A DNA stretch of 16,116 nt from a bacterium. Its GTDB lineage: Bacteria > CBDUZB01 > JAGLHV01. This document shows, in pieces, positions 7,098 through 14,562 of this stretch. Position numbers and translations under genes: made by a program. Position 1 is the first letter of the stretch. Every line of letters begins with the position of its first letter. Location of the stretch: positions 1 through 16,116 of the forward strand of contig JAGLYT010000008.1 of assembly GCA_023132075.1 (NCBI GenBank), read 5' to 3'. The notes under the pieces are model-generated. The model was not told where the DNA came from and did no database searches. It saw only the letters and a program-made list of their open reading frames with translations.

Positions 7098-8111
7098 TCA
7101 CAAATCCTTTTCTACCATTAAAATATCATTAACATATATTTTAACTTTCCCTTTTCCGACGACTTCAACAGGAATATTTATCTTTGTACCCGGCGGATGA
7201 ATTTTATCATATACCGTTCTTTCCCCTGAATCATCTACGAGTATCATTCGTAAATGTTTATCAAACATCCCTTGAGAAATCTCGTAATAAATAAATTTAG
7301 TTTCTTTCCTAAGGGAAGAAACTTTTGTTCCTTCTTTAATACTTATGGTTAAAAATACTTTTTTATCATCTTCTCCTATTAAAGTATCCGGTTGAGGACT
7401 TTGAGCAATCACAGTATCAACAGCATATTTATTCTCTTCTTCCCTATTAATTTTTTCAACAATCAAATTCCACTGCTGAAGTATTTCCATAGCTTCTTTA
7501 ATGTTTTTACCAATTATATCGGGCATTAATAAAGAACCTTCCTGAGGAGGCCCGTCACTAACTACCAGATTAACCAGCATCCCTTTTTCTACAGTAGTGT
7601 GGGGAAGAGGATCCTGCGAAATTACTGAATCCCTGGGTATTTTAATAGAATATTCTCTTGTTTGTTCTCCCAGAGATAACCCTGCCTCTCTTAATATAAT
7701 TTCCGCACTGCGTAAACCTTTACTTACTGTATCCGGAACAAAAACTACTTCTCCCCCTTGACTAATAATTACCTTGACCACCCTTTTTTCCTTCATTGTA
7801 TTCCCGGCAGAAGGAGATTGAAAAATTATATAACCCGGAGGCATAGAACTACTATATTGTTCCGCTTCTTTTTTTAAATACAAATTTTCCTCACTTAAAA
7901 TATCCACCGCTTCTTCTACAGTTTTTCCCATCAAATTCGGAACCATAACGGATTTTCTGCCATGCACAAGCACACTCATTAATTGGTTAATTCCGTATAA
8001 CCCAAGTAAAAATAAAAGCAACGAAAGAAAAACAATTTCCCCTACAATCTTTAATATTTTTTTTGCTTTTATTTTTTTATCACCCACAAACAACTTATCA
8101 AGAATATTCAT
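7098..8111 (-). CDS. Membrane-anchored protein with three PASTA domains, no kinase
   Basis: This protein has 337 residues. A Lys-rich cytoplasmic N-terminus of about 22 residues is followed by one transmembrane helix (about 24-45), then three PASTA repeats (about 54-119, 120-187 and 194-258). Each repeat has the pattern VPxxxGxxxxxAxxxLxxxxL followed by a Q-x-P segment (IIFQSPSAG, VISQDPLP, VIAQSPQP). A C-terminal region of about 70 residues is predicted beta-rich and unassigned. PASTA domains bind muropeptides or beta-lactams in PknB-type kinases and PBPs. Here no kinase or transpeptidase domain is attached, so it may be a peptidoglycan sensor or scaffold. In Firmicutes a PASTA kinase lies beside rpe in the prpC-prkC-rsgA-rpe cluster, a comparable arrangement. 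The gene has its own promoter; its ribosome binding site (AGGGG) is modest. Confidence 0.9.
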   Translation of the reverse strand: MNILDKLFVGDKKIKAKKILKIVGEIVFLSLLLFLLGLYGINQLMSVLVHGRKSVMVPNLMGKTVEEAVDILSEENLYLKKEAEQYSSSMPPGYIIFQSPSAGNTMKEKRVVKVIISQGGEVVFVPDTVSKGLRSAEIILREAGLSLGEQTREYSIKIPRDSVISQDPLPHTTVEKGMLVNLVVSDGPPQEGSLLMPDIIGKNIKEAMEILQQWNLIVEKINREEENKYAVDTVIAQSPQPDTLIGEDDKKVFLTISIKEGTKVSSLRKETKFIYYEISQGMFDKHLRMILVDDSGERTVYDKIHPPGTKINIPVEVVGKGKVKIYVNDILMVEKDL

Positions 8112-8153
8112 TACAACCCCTAATTTAAAATATTTTTGCCGGATTAACGGCTT

Positions 8154-8182
8154 AATATACCAAAAAACTCAATAAATGTCAA
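8154..8182 (-). promoter_or_regulatory. Near-consensus sigma-70 promoter of the PASTA-rpe unit
   Basis: TTGACA at 8177-8182 and TATATT at 8154-8159 are spaced by exactly 17 bp. The start site would lie near 8147, about 35 nt ahead of the PASTA gene ATG. The -35 box begins inside the end of a T8 tract (8181-8188), so it abuts the putative 3' end of the preceding transcript. Confidence 0.8.
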
Positions 8183-8243
8183 AAAAAACATCCTCTACAG
8201 CTTGACGAAGCTTATCCCTCATAACTTTTTTGCAGCAAGCTGT
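8181..8243 (-). terminator. Possible hairpin-plus-T8 terminator downstream of tolB
   Basis: On the minus strand, ACAGCTTG (8236-8243) and CAAGCTGT (8197-8204) form a perfect 8-bp inverted repeat with a 31-nt loop. A smaller alternative hairpin, AGCTT-4 nt-AAGCT (8199-8212), sits inside it. Eight T residues follow at 8181-8188, but eight bases separate them from the stem, longer than in a standard intrinsic terminator. Its position between tolB and a strong promoter supports the call. Confidence 0.38.
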
Positions 8244-8314
8244 GGGAAATCAAACCCAAGACCCTTCGACTCCTTACAACGGAGTTTATGCTGAGCAAAA
8301 CGAGGCACTCAGGA
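8183..8314 (-). other. Structured non-coding gap rich in inverted repeats (possible dispersed repeat or small RNA)
   Basis: About 130 non-coding bases follow the tolB stop, more GC-rich to the eye than the surrounding DNA and without a plausible ORF. On the plus strand there are four small inverted repeats: CTGAG/CTCAG (8291-8295 and 8308-8312), ACTCC/GGAGT (8269-8273 and 8281-8285), CAGC/GCTG (8233-8242) and AGCTT/AAGCT (8199-8212). The stretch from CCCTTCGAC (8262-8270) to CTCAGG (8308-8313) resembles the CTTCGAC...CTCAGG palindromic repeats scattered in many environmental genomes. Only one copy is in this window, so a dispersed family cannot be shown here. Confidence 0.4.
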
Positions 8315-9583
8315 TTAATCCGACCAGGAAGGAGTAAAACATTTCCCTTTTAAAGAAAGAAATTTAAATTGGCCGGTTCCATCCTTTCTCATCATATAAA
8401 GCTCGGATTTTCCCCTGCGGGTAGAACTAAATATAATATACCTGCCGTCAGGGGACCAGGAAGGATCTTCATTATCTCCGGCATTTTTAGTCAACTGCTG
8501 AACATTAGTACCATTAACATCTATAGTATAAATATTATATCCTTCTTTGTCAGAAGATACATAAGCAATTTTATCCCCTTTCGGTGACCAGCTCGGTGTA
8601 ACATTATACCATCCCTTGTAAGTTAGCCGGCGCAAGTTAGTTCCCTCACTGTCTACCACATAAATTTGAGGATTTCCCGTACGCGTAGAACTAAAAACTA
8701 TCTCCCTCATATTAGGTGACCAGCATGGAGAACAATCAATGCCCCAGAAATAAGTTAAACGACGAATTTTTTTTCTTTTTAAATCAAAAACATAAATTGA
8801 CGGAGGCCCTTTTTTACTTAAAGTAATTAAAAGTTCATCCCCCTTAGGAGACCAATCGCCACTTAAATTTAACCCCTGAAAAGTAGATATAGGGACATTG
8901 TACTGTCCATTGGCCATTATTAAATAAAGATCCGGATTCTTTTTTTTATAACTGGTATACATAATCCGCTTTCCATCATTAGACCAACGGGGTAAAACAT
9001 TTAAAGATTTATCTCTGGTTAACTTTTGTAGATTGTACCCATCACAATCAATAACATATATTTCTTTATATCCGGAACTATTAGAAACAAAAGCAACTTT
9101 AGTATGTGCAATTCCTTTTTCCCCTGTCAATCTGAAAATAACTTCATTACTGAATTTATGAATTTTTGAACGCAATTTTTTTTCACTGGTTATATAGTTA
9201 CGGCCTACAATCCATTTCTGGGTCGGAACATAAAAAAGAGAACATTCCAACACTAATTTACCTTTATCTATTTTGTACTTCCCTCTAATCAGAGCTTCTA
9301 TATCCGATGACTTTCCTATATCAATATCAACTCCGTTTTTTTCAATAACTTTAAACCATCCGGACATAGCCAAATCATTTTTTAAAATCCCGGCTATTTT
9401 TTTTGAAAGCTTTTTTTTATCAATTAAAGGAAATTCTTCCTCAAAATCAGGAACAGCAATATTTATTTTTCTTCCTGCTTTTTTTAATCCTCTAAGATAT
9501 ACATCCGTTGCTTCCCCGGAGGATATAGACAAACAAGAATGCATTAATAAACAAATAATCACAACCCTAAATAAACGACGCAT
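8315..9583 (-). CDS. tolB: Tol-Pal system periplasmic beta-propeller protein TolB
   Basis: TolB is the periplasmic link between Pal and the inner-membrane Tol proteins, recycling Pal during outer-membrane constriction at division. The 422-residue product begins with a signal peptide (MRRLFRVVIICLLMHSCLS, likely cut near residues 20-25). An N-terminal alpha/beta domain follows (about 38-155, IAVPDFEEEFPLIDKK...). Then comes a six-bladed beta-propeller (about 160-422) whose blades repeat a WSPxGxxIxFxS pattern; copies are seen at PRWSNDGKRI, GDWSPKGDEL, PCWSPNMREI, PSWSPKGDKI, PSWSPDGRYI and the terminal PSWSD. Length is normal. The ATG at 9583 overlaps the TolA-like stop by one base (TAATG) and has AAGGAAGGG ahead. 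A Cys at residue 17 sits in a poor lipobox, so lipidation is unlikely. Confidence 0.95.
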   Translation of the reverse strand: MRRLFRVVIICLLMHSCLSISSGEATDVYLRGLKKAGRKINIAVPDFEEEFPLIDKKKLSKKIAGILKNDLAMSGWFKVIEKNGVDIDIGKSSDIEALIRGKYKIDKGKLVLECSLFYVPTQKWIVGRNYITSEKKLRSKIHKFSNEVIFRLTGEKGIAHTKVAFVSNSSGYKEIYVIDCDGYNLQKLTRDKSLNVLPRWSNDGKRIMYTSYKKKNPDLYLIMANGQYNVPISTFQGLNLSGDWSPKGDELLITLSKKGPPSIYVFDLKRKKIRRLTYFWGIDCSPCWSPNMREIVFSSTRTGNPQIYVVDSEGTNLRRLTYKGWYNVTPSWSPKGDKIAYVSSDKEGYNIYTIDVNGTNVQQLTKNAGDNEDPSWSPDGRYIIFSSTRRGKSELYMMRKDGTGQFKFLSLKGKCFTPSWSD

Positions 9584-10299
9584 TAATTTAACCCTTCCTT
9601 TTGCAATTTTAGTTCAAACCTGAAATGTACATTTAAAAAATCTTTTTTGTATTCATGAGGTAAAGGAGGTAAAGGGGCCGACTGCCAGATTGCTCTTAAC
9701 GCTGACTGATCAAGGAGAAAATTACCCGAACCCTCTTCCATAGAAATATTTTTAACCTGTCCATCTCTGAGAATTTTAAAAAAAACAACCACTTTTCTAT
9801 TTTCTACAACATTACAAGGGGAACGCCATTCCTGATTAATTTTATTTTGAATAAGTTCAAGGTAATAAGCAAAAGGGAATTTTTTCCCTTCCACTGAAAC
9901 TATCCCGCTCGTGGATTGTGTCTCCTGAACTATTTTCTCTTCATTTTTGGTTTCCTTTTCTTCCTTCTTTGCTGCAGTGTTTTTTTTCTCTTCTTTTTTT
10001 TCTTCTGATTTTTTTATTTGTTCTTTAATTACAGGTTTTTTTTTAGCTGAAATGACAACTTTTTTTTTCTGTTTTTTCTGTTTTTCCTGTTTTTTTGCGG
10101 TTTTTTTTACTACAGGCGAAGGAGAAGAGAAAGGCACTAACTCTACAGGTTCTATCACCCAATAAGTTTTTTTAAAAGATATATGTTTCAAAAAAGAACT
10201 TATCCCCAAAATTATTATGTGCAAACAAATAGAAACAATAATTGCTTTCCTTATATCTAATAACTGTAAAGTATACCTCTTAATATTCACCGCTCTCAT
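9583..10299 (-). CDS. TolA/TonB-type energy transducer
   Basis: This is a 238-residue protein with the three-part TonB/TolA plan. A short cytoplasmic N-terminus is followed by a single transmembrane anchor (about 18-37). A periplasm-spanning Lys/Glu-rich linker (about 64-125) comes next, and then a C-terminal TonB/TolA domain (about 140-232) starting FAYYLELIQNKINQEW. It includes ILRDGQVKNISMEEGSG and the SAPLPPLP segment typical of TonB_C. Such proteins carry proton-motive-force energy from an ExbBD/TolQR motor to the outer membrane. Location between ybgF and tolB argues for the TolA role, though the C-domain motif is TonB-like. The start overlaps the ybgF stop by 4 nt (ATGA). The linker contains two A9 tracts on the coding strand. 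No motor genes are in the window. Confidence 0.88.
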   Translation of the reverse strand: MRAVNIKRYTLQLLDIRKAIIVSICLHIIILGISSFLKHISFKKTYWVIEPVELVPFSSPSPVVKKTAKKQEKQKKQKKKVVISAKKKPVIKEQIKKSEEKKEEKKNTAAKKEEKETKNEEKIVQETQSTSGIVSVEGKKFPFAYYLELIQNKINQEWRSPCNVVENRKVVVFFKILRDGQVKNISMEEGSGNFLLDQSALRAIWQSAPLPPLPHEYKKDFLNVHFRFELKLQKEGLN

Positions 10300-11078
10300 T
10301 CTTCTTTCTCTAACTCCGCTTTTTTCCGTTTAGACAGCTTTGCTTCTGTAGAGAGAGGACTCTGATCAATAATTTCCCCAAAAAGAGATATAGCTTCTTT
10401 TTCTTCATCCAACTGAATTAAAGAATACGCTTTTTTTAATTTGGCAGCAAGAATCTTATTACTTTTGGGATAACGAACGATTACTTTACCAAATTCAGAT
10501 GAGGCACTCTTAAAATCTCCCTGACTATAATAACATTCACCAATCCAATATTGGGCTCCACTTGATAATTCCCCCCGGGGATATTCTTTAATATATTGTT
10601 GAAAACCGGTTAGAGCCAAAGCATAATTACGCTTTACATAGTCATCATAGGCAGCCTGATACAATTGACGGGGAGAAGGTTTCTGTGATTTAACCGTCTG
10701 TTTTTTTTCTTTTTTGGATCTGTTTTGTTCTTGAGTTTGCCCTGTCGAACTCGAAGATTTAGGATAACTTTGTATTGCCGAAAATCCTGCCTTTTGTTCC
10801 AGCAAAAACAAACGTTGCCCTAAATTACTCTCAATGGCATCCAATCTCCCTGAAATATCAGTCATGCTATAATGATTTTCATCCACCTTGCCGTCTATGA
10901 TTTGAGCAGAAATATTTAACTCGTCAATTCTTGCATTCATACCGGCATAATTTTTTTGTAAAACATTCAATTTTTCTTCTAATTTTTTCACCCTGGGAGG
11001 AATACTTTTATATTCATTCATCGTAGCACAACCGCTAAAAAAAATACTAAACAAAACAACTATCATCTTTTTTATCAT
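10296..11078 (-). CDS. ybgF: Tol-Pal accessory lipoprotein YbgF/CpoB
   Basis: CpoB (YbgF) coordinates peptidoglycan synthesis with Tol-driven outer-membrane constriction in E. coli. The 260-residue product has a lipoprotein signal ending FFSGC (Cys17), then a heptad-rich coiled coil (about 28-95, VKKLEEKLNVLQ...). A Ser/Gln/Lys-rich linker follows (about 104-135). A C-terminal set of TPR units (about 138-250) includes LYQAAYDDYVKRNYALALTGFQQYIKEYPRGELSSGAQYW (opening part), a highly typical YbgF start. The E. coli protein is soluble periplasmic, whereas this one appears lipid-anchored. A good AAGGAAGTGA ribosome binding site precedes the ATG at 11078. It lies 47 nt after pal and overlaps the TolA-like gene by 4 nt. 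Confidence 0.92.
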   Translation of the reverse strand: MIKKMIVVLFSIFFSGCATMNEYKSIPPRVKKLEEKLNVLQKNYAGMNARIDELNISAQIIDGKVDENHYSMTDISGRLDAIESNLGQRLFLLEQKAGFSAIQSYPKSSSSTGQTQEQNRSKKEKKQTVKSQKPSPRQLYQAAYDDYVKRNYALALTGFQQYIKEYPRGELSSGAQYWIGECYYSQGDFKSASSEFGKVIVRYPKSNKILAAKLKKAYSLIQLDEEKEAISLFGEIIDQSPLSTEAKLSKRKKAELEKEE

Positions 11079-11125
11079 TTCTTCACTTCCTTTTTTAAAA
11101 ACTGATAAAAAATTTACTATAATTT

Positions 11126-11632
11126 CTATTCAAACCGTACTAAAAAATGAGCTCTTCTGTTTTTCGCCCAGGCATCTTCATCACTACTGGAATCGAAAGG
11201 TTTTTCTTCCCCATAACTTATAGAAGAAATTCTTTTGGGGTCTACTCCCAATTTAATCAAGTAATTACGCACACCGGTAGCTCTTCTCTGTCCTAAAGCC
11301 AGATTATACTCCACTGTTCCTCTTTCATCGCAATGTCCTTCTATTTGAACATAAGCATTTTCCTGGTCAGCAAGCCATGCAGCATTTTCATTTAGAATTG
11401 TTCTGGACTGAACACTAACATTGTACTTATCAAACCCAAAAAAAACATCTTCCAACTCCGAAGTTTCACTAAAAGTCTCTCCCCGGACTGATTCTTCGGG
11501 TATAAATTCTGCTTGTTCTTCAGCTTCTTCTATTTTTTCTTCCGGCCTAACCGTTTGTTTCTTTGCACAACCCCATACTCCTAATACAAAAACAAGCATT
11601 AATACTAATAAAAACCCATCTCTTCTTTTCAT
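11126..11632 (-). CDS. pal: Peptidoglycan-associated lipoprotein Pal
   Basis: Pal anchors the outer membrane to peptidoglycan and is relocated by the Tol machine. The 168-residue product has a lipoprotein signal ending VWGC (Cys22; the Trp at -2 is unusual but the Gly-Cys is right). An acidic Glu-rich spacer follows (about 31-60), then an OmpA-like domain (about 62-166). That domain contains FFGFDKYNV, the diaminopimelate-binding IEGHCDERGTVEYNLALGQRRA core (D102, R117; shown here in its first and last parts) and KNRRAHF near the end. Length is normal. The ribosome binding site AAGGAGGT is perfect, ten bases before the ATG. It heads the pal-ybgF-tolA-tolB block, with a candidate promoter just upstream. 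Confidence 0.97.
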   Translation of the reverse strand: MKRRDGFLLVLMLVFVLGVWGCAKKQTVRPEEKIEEAEEQAEFIPEESVRGETFSETSELEDVFFGFDKYNVSVQSRTILNENAAWLADQENAYVQIEGHCDERGTVEYNLALGQRRATGVRNYLIKLGVDPKRISSISYGEEKPFDSSSDEDAWAKNRRAHFLVRFE

Positions 11633-11666
11633 AAAGCCCTCTACCTCCTTTTTTATTTTTTTGTTG

Positions 11667-11702
11667 TGACGATATTATATATCACCCTAAAAAATTTTAA
11701 TT
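11667..11702 (-). promoter_or_regulatory. Candidate promoter of the pal-ybgF-tolA-tolB block
   Basis: A perfect TATAAT lies at 11674-11679 on the minus strand, inside GATAT-ATA-ATATC symmetry. The region 17 bp upstream is only A/T-rich (AATTAA at 11697-11702), so no good -35 box exists. A start near 11667 would leave a leader of about 35 nt containing the pal ribosome binding site. The 160-nt gap after ppdK makes a promoter here expected. Confidence 0.45.
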
Positions 11703-11792
11703 TTAAAAAACCACCCCTCCTTCTTATAAGGACACCTACTCATTTAAATCATAAACTAAAAACAGTAATTTTACGATTGATACACCACAAAT

Positions 11793-14534
11793 TTATTTTT
11801 TCTTTTTCTCTTTATTTTTTATTGCTGATTTTCTCGGTGACTCTATTGCACCCTGTGCGGCCGCCAAACAGGCAACAGGAACCCGATAAGGAGAACAGGA
11901 AACATAATTCATTCCTGCCCGATGACAAAACTTTACTGATTCAGGATCCCCGCCATGTTCCCCGCAAATACCTACTTCCAAATTTTTCTTTACCCGACGC
12001 CCATTATCTATTCCAATCTGCATTAACTTTCCAATACCTCCCTGATCCAATGTCTGGAATGGATCTTCGGCAAAAATCTTTTTGTCTAAGTATTGGGCAA
12101 TAAAGGCACCTGCATCATCCCGGGAAAAACCAAAACCCATTTGAGTCATATCATTGGTACCAAAAGAGAAAAATTCCGCTTCCTGAGCAATTTCATCTGC
12201 AGTCAATGCCGCACGCGGTATTTCAATCATTGTTCCAATCATATACTTTACCTTAACCTTATACTTTTTAATCGTTTCCTCTGCTATCTTAACAGCTATT
12301 TCTCTTTGATTCTTTAATTCATTGACATGCCCTACTAAAGGTATCATTATTTCCGGAAGAACTTTTTTCCCTTCTTTAGCCAACTTACACGCCGCCTCTA
12401 TAATAGCCCTTACCTGCATTTCAGTAATTTCCGGATAAGTAATTCCCAAACGACATCCCCGATGCCCTAACATTGGATTAAGTTCATGCAGTTTTTCTAC
12501 CCGCGCAAGAATTTTTTCTTTTCCATTCAATTTATGCTTTCCCCTTTTAGCCAAAGCAACCTCTACCATCAAATCTTCCCGTTTAGGAAGAAATTCGTGC
12601 AAGGGAGGATCAAGTGTTCTAATAATTACAGGGTGACCTTTCATCTCTTTAAAAAGACCATAGAAATCTTTTTTTTGCATAAGTAATAATTTATCTAATG
12701 CTTTTCTTCTTCCTTCTTCCGTCTCAGCTAAAATCATCTCCTGCATTACCGGTAATCTGTCAGAGGCAAAAAACATATGCTCGGTACGACAAAGGCCGAT
12801 ACCTTCTGCTCCAAATTGGAAAGCTACTTTAGCATCAAGAGGAATATCAGCATTAGCCCGTATCCCAATTTCCCGAACTTCATTAGCCCATTTCATCAAA
12901 CTCTTAAAATATTGAAATACCTTTGATTTTTTCTCTTGAATTTTACCCTGAAATACCTGAAGAATCTCCGAAGGTTGGGTGGGAATTTTACCCAGCATTA
13001 CTTGCCCTGTATTCCCGTCAATAGAGATAAAATCATCTTTATTTACCTTTGTATCGCCAACATTAAAACATTCCTGCTGTTCATTTATGGTTATAGCTCC
13101 GCATCCAACCACACAGGTCTTACCCATCCCCCGACCGACTACGGCAGCGTGACTGGTCATTCCTCCTCGAGCAGTTAAAATCCCTTGTGCGGCATGCATA
13201 CCATGAATATCATCAGGACAGGTTTCTGTACGCACTAAAATTACTTTCTCCCCTTTTTCCGAAGAAACAACTGCTTCATCAGCAGTAAAAACCACTTTTC
13301 CGCTAGCCGCTCCGGGTGAAGCAGCCAACCCCTTAGCAATGACTTTATATGTAAAACGCTCCTTGGAATCAAACATAGGATGAAGGAGTTGATTTATCTG
13401 TTCCGGATCAACCCGCATTAATGCCTCTCTCTTATTAATTAAACCTTCTCTAACCATATCCACAGCAATCCTTATTGCCGCAAATCCGGTTCTTTTGCCT
13501 ATTCGTGTCTGCAGCATAAACAACTTATTATCTTCCACGGTGAATTCAAAATCCTGAACATCACGATAATGTTTTTCTAATTTACCGGTAATTTGCCGTA
13601 ACTGTTTATAAATTTTTGGCATTTGTTTCTCTAAATCATTAATGGAATGAGGGGTTCTAACCCCGGCAACAACATCCTCCCCCTGGGCATTGATTAAATA
13701 TTCCCCGTAAAAAACTTTTTCTCCGGTTGAAGGGTTGCGGGTAAATCCTACACCGGTGGCACTTGTTTCTCCCATATTCCCGAACACCATTGCTTGAATA
13801 TTTACCGCAGTACCAAGATCATCCGGAATTTTATTCAATTTACGATAGGTTTTCGCCCGAGGATTATTCCATGAACTAAAAACCGCATCACGAGACATCT
13901 CCAATTGTTTAAAAGGATCCTGCGGAAAATTTATCTTTGCTTTTTGCTTTACCACCTTTTTAAACTTAAGTATAATATCCTCTAATGCCTCAGCAGTTAA
14001 TTGGGTATCTAACTTTACTTCACATTCCTTCTTTTTATCCGAAAGTATTTCTTCAAACATCTCTTTATCTATTTCTAAGACTACATTGCCAAACATTTGA
14101 ATAAATCTGCGATAAGAATCAAGAGCAAACCTTCTGTTTCCCGTCTTTTGTGCCAGGCCCTCTACGCTTTCATCGTTTAATCCTAAATTTAAAACAGTAT
14201 CCATCATCCCCGGCATAGAAAACTTAGCCCCGCTACGAACGGAAACAAGCAAAAGATTGTTTTTATCACCAAATTTTTTACCCATAGATTTTTCTATTTT
14301 TACTAAAGCTTTTTTTATCTGACCATTCAACTGAGGAGGTAATTTTCGTTTATGTTGATAAAAATAATTACAGACCTCGGTAGTAATAGTAAATCCTGCC
14401 GGAACAGGCACTCCCAAACTGGTCATTTCCGCTAATCCTGCCCCTTTTCCTCCCAACAAATCCTTCATTTTCCCTTTTCCATCAGCTTTTCCACTTCCAA
14501 AAAAATAAACATATTTTGGTTCTTTTATTGCCAT
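11793..14534 (-). CDS. ppdK: Pyruvate, phosphate dikinase
   Basis: PPDK interconverts pyruvate + ATP + phosphate and PEP + AMP + pyrophosphate, working in glycolysis or gluconeogenesis in the cytoplasm. The 913-residue protein is full length. The ATP-grasp region occupies about 1-350 (LLGGKGAGLAEM at 27-38, VSVRSGAKFSMPGMMDT, GFTRNPSTGE, DFEFT, LQTR). The swivelling phosphohistidine domain is about 395-515, with catalytic H462 in ARGGMTSHAAVVGRGMGK. Thr460, two residues before it, is the position used by the PDRP regulator in plants and bacteria. The PEP/pyruvate barrel is about 540-895, with GIGLCRTEHMF, IRTLDPPLHEFLP, NPMLGHRGCRLG, SFGTNDMTQ and catalytic C857 in GICGEHGGDP. The tail is Lys-rich. 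The ATG at 14534 has AAAGGAGATC ahead and lies 28 nt after the CsgG-like gene, so co-transcription is likely. No PDRP gene is in the window. Confidence 0.98.
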   Translation of the reverse strand: MAIKEPKYVYFFGSGKADGKGKMKDLLGGKGAGLAEMTSLGVPVPAGFTITTEVCNYFYQHKRKLPPQLNGQIKKALVKIEKSMGKKFGDKNNLLLVSVRSGAKFSMPGMMDTVLNLGLNDESVEGLAQKTGNRRFALDSYRRFIQMFGNVVLEIDKEMFEEILSDKKKECEVKLDTQLTAEALEDIILKFKKVVKQKAKINFPQDPFKQLEMSRDAVFSSWNNPRAKTYRKLNKIPDDLGTAVNIQAMVFGNMGETSATGVGFTRNPSTGEKVFYGEYLINAQGEDVVAGVRTPHSINDLEKQMPKIYKQLRQITGKLEKHYRDVQDFEFTVEDNKLFMLQTRIGKRTGFAAIRIAVDMVREGLINKREALMRVDPEQINQLLHPMFDSKERFTYKVIAKGLAASPGAASGKVVFTADEAVVSSEKGEKVILVRTETCPDDIHGMHAAQGILTARGGMTSHAAVVGRGMGKTCVVGCGAITINEQQECFNVGDTKVNKDDFISIDGNTGQVMLGKIPTQPSEILQVFQGKIQEKKSKVFQYFKSLMKWANEVREIGIRANADIPLDAKVAFQFGAEGIGLCRTEHMFFASDRLPVMQEMILAETEEGRRKALDKLLLMQKKDFYGLFKEMKGHPVIIRTLDPPLHEFLPKREDLMVEVALAKRGKHKLNGKEKILARVEKLHELNPMLGHRGCRLGITYPEITEMQVRAIIEAACKLAKEGKKVLPEIMIPLVGHVNELKNQREIAVKIAEETIKKYKVKVKYMIGTMIEIPRAALTADEIAQEAEFFSFGTNDMTQMGFGFSRDDAGAFIAQYLDKKIFAEDPFQTLDQGGIGKLMQIGIDNGRRVKKNLEVGICGEHGGDPESVKFCHRAGMNYVSCSPYRVPVACLAAAQGAIESPRKSAIKNKEKKKK

Positions 14535-14562
14535 TTTTAAAGATCTCCTTTTGTAAATTTAA

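Noticed and set aside
9530-9545. Lipidation of TolB at Cys17
   Set aside because: The MHSC context is a poor lipobox, and TolB proteins are normally soluble periplasmic proteins.
11700-11740. Terminator after ppdK (TCCTT/AAGGA hairpin followed by T6)
   Set aside because: The stem is only five A/T-rich base pairs and the T run is about eight bases away; too weak to annotate.
11666-12103. A 145-codon plus-strand frame at the 3' end of ppdK and in the pal leader
   Set aside because: Most of it is antisense to conserved PPDK C-terminal sequence, the rest is A/T-rich intergenic DNA, and no family is recognisable.
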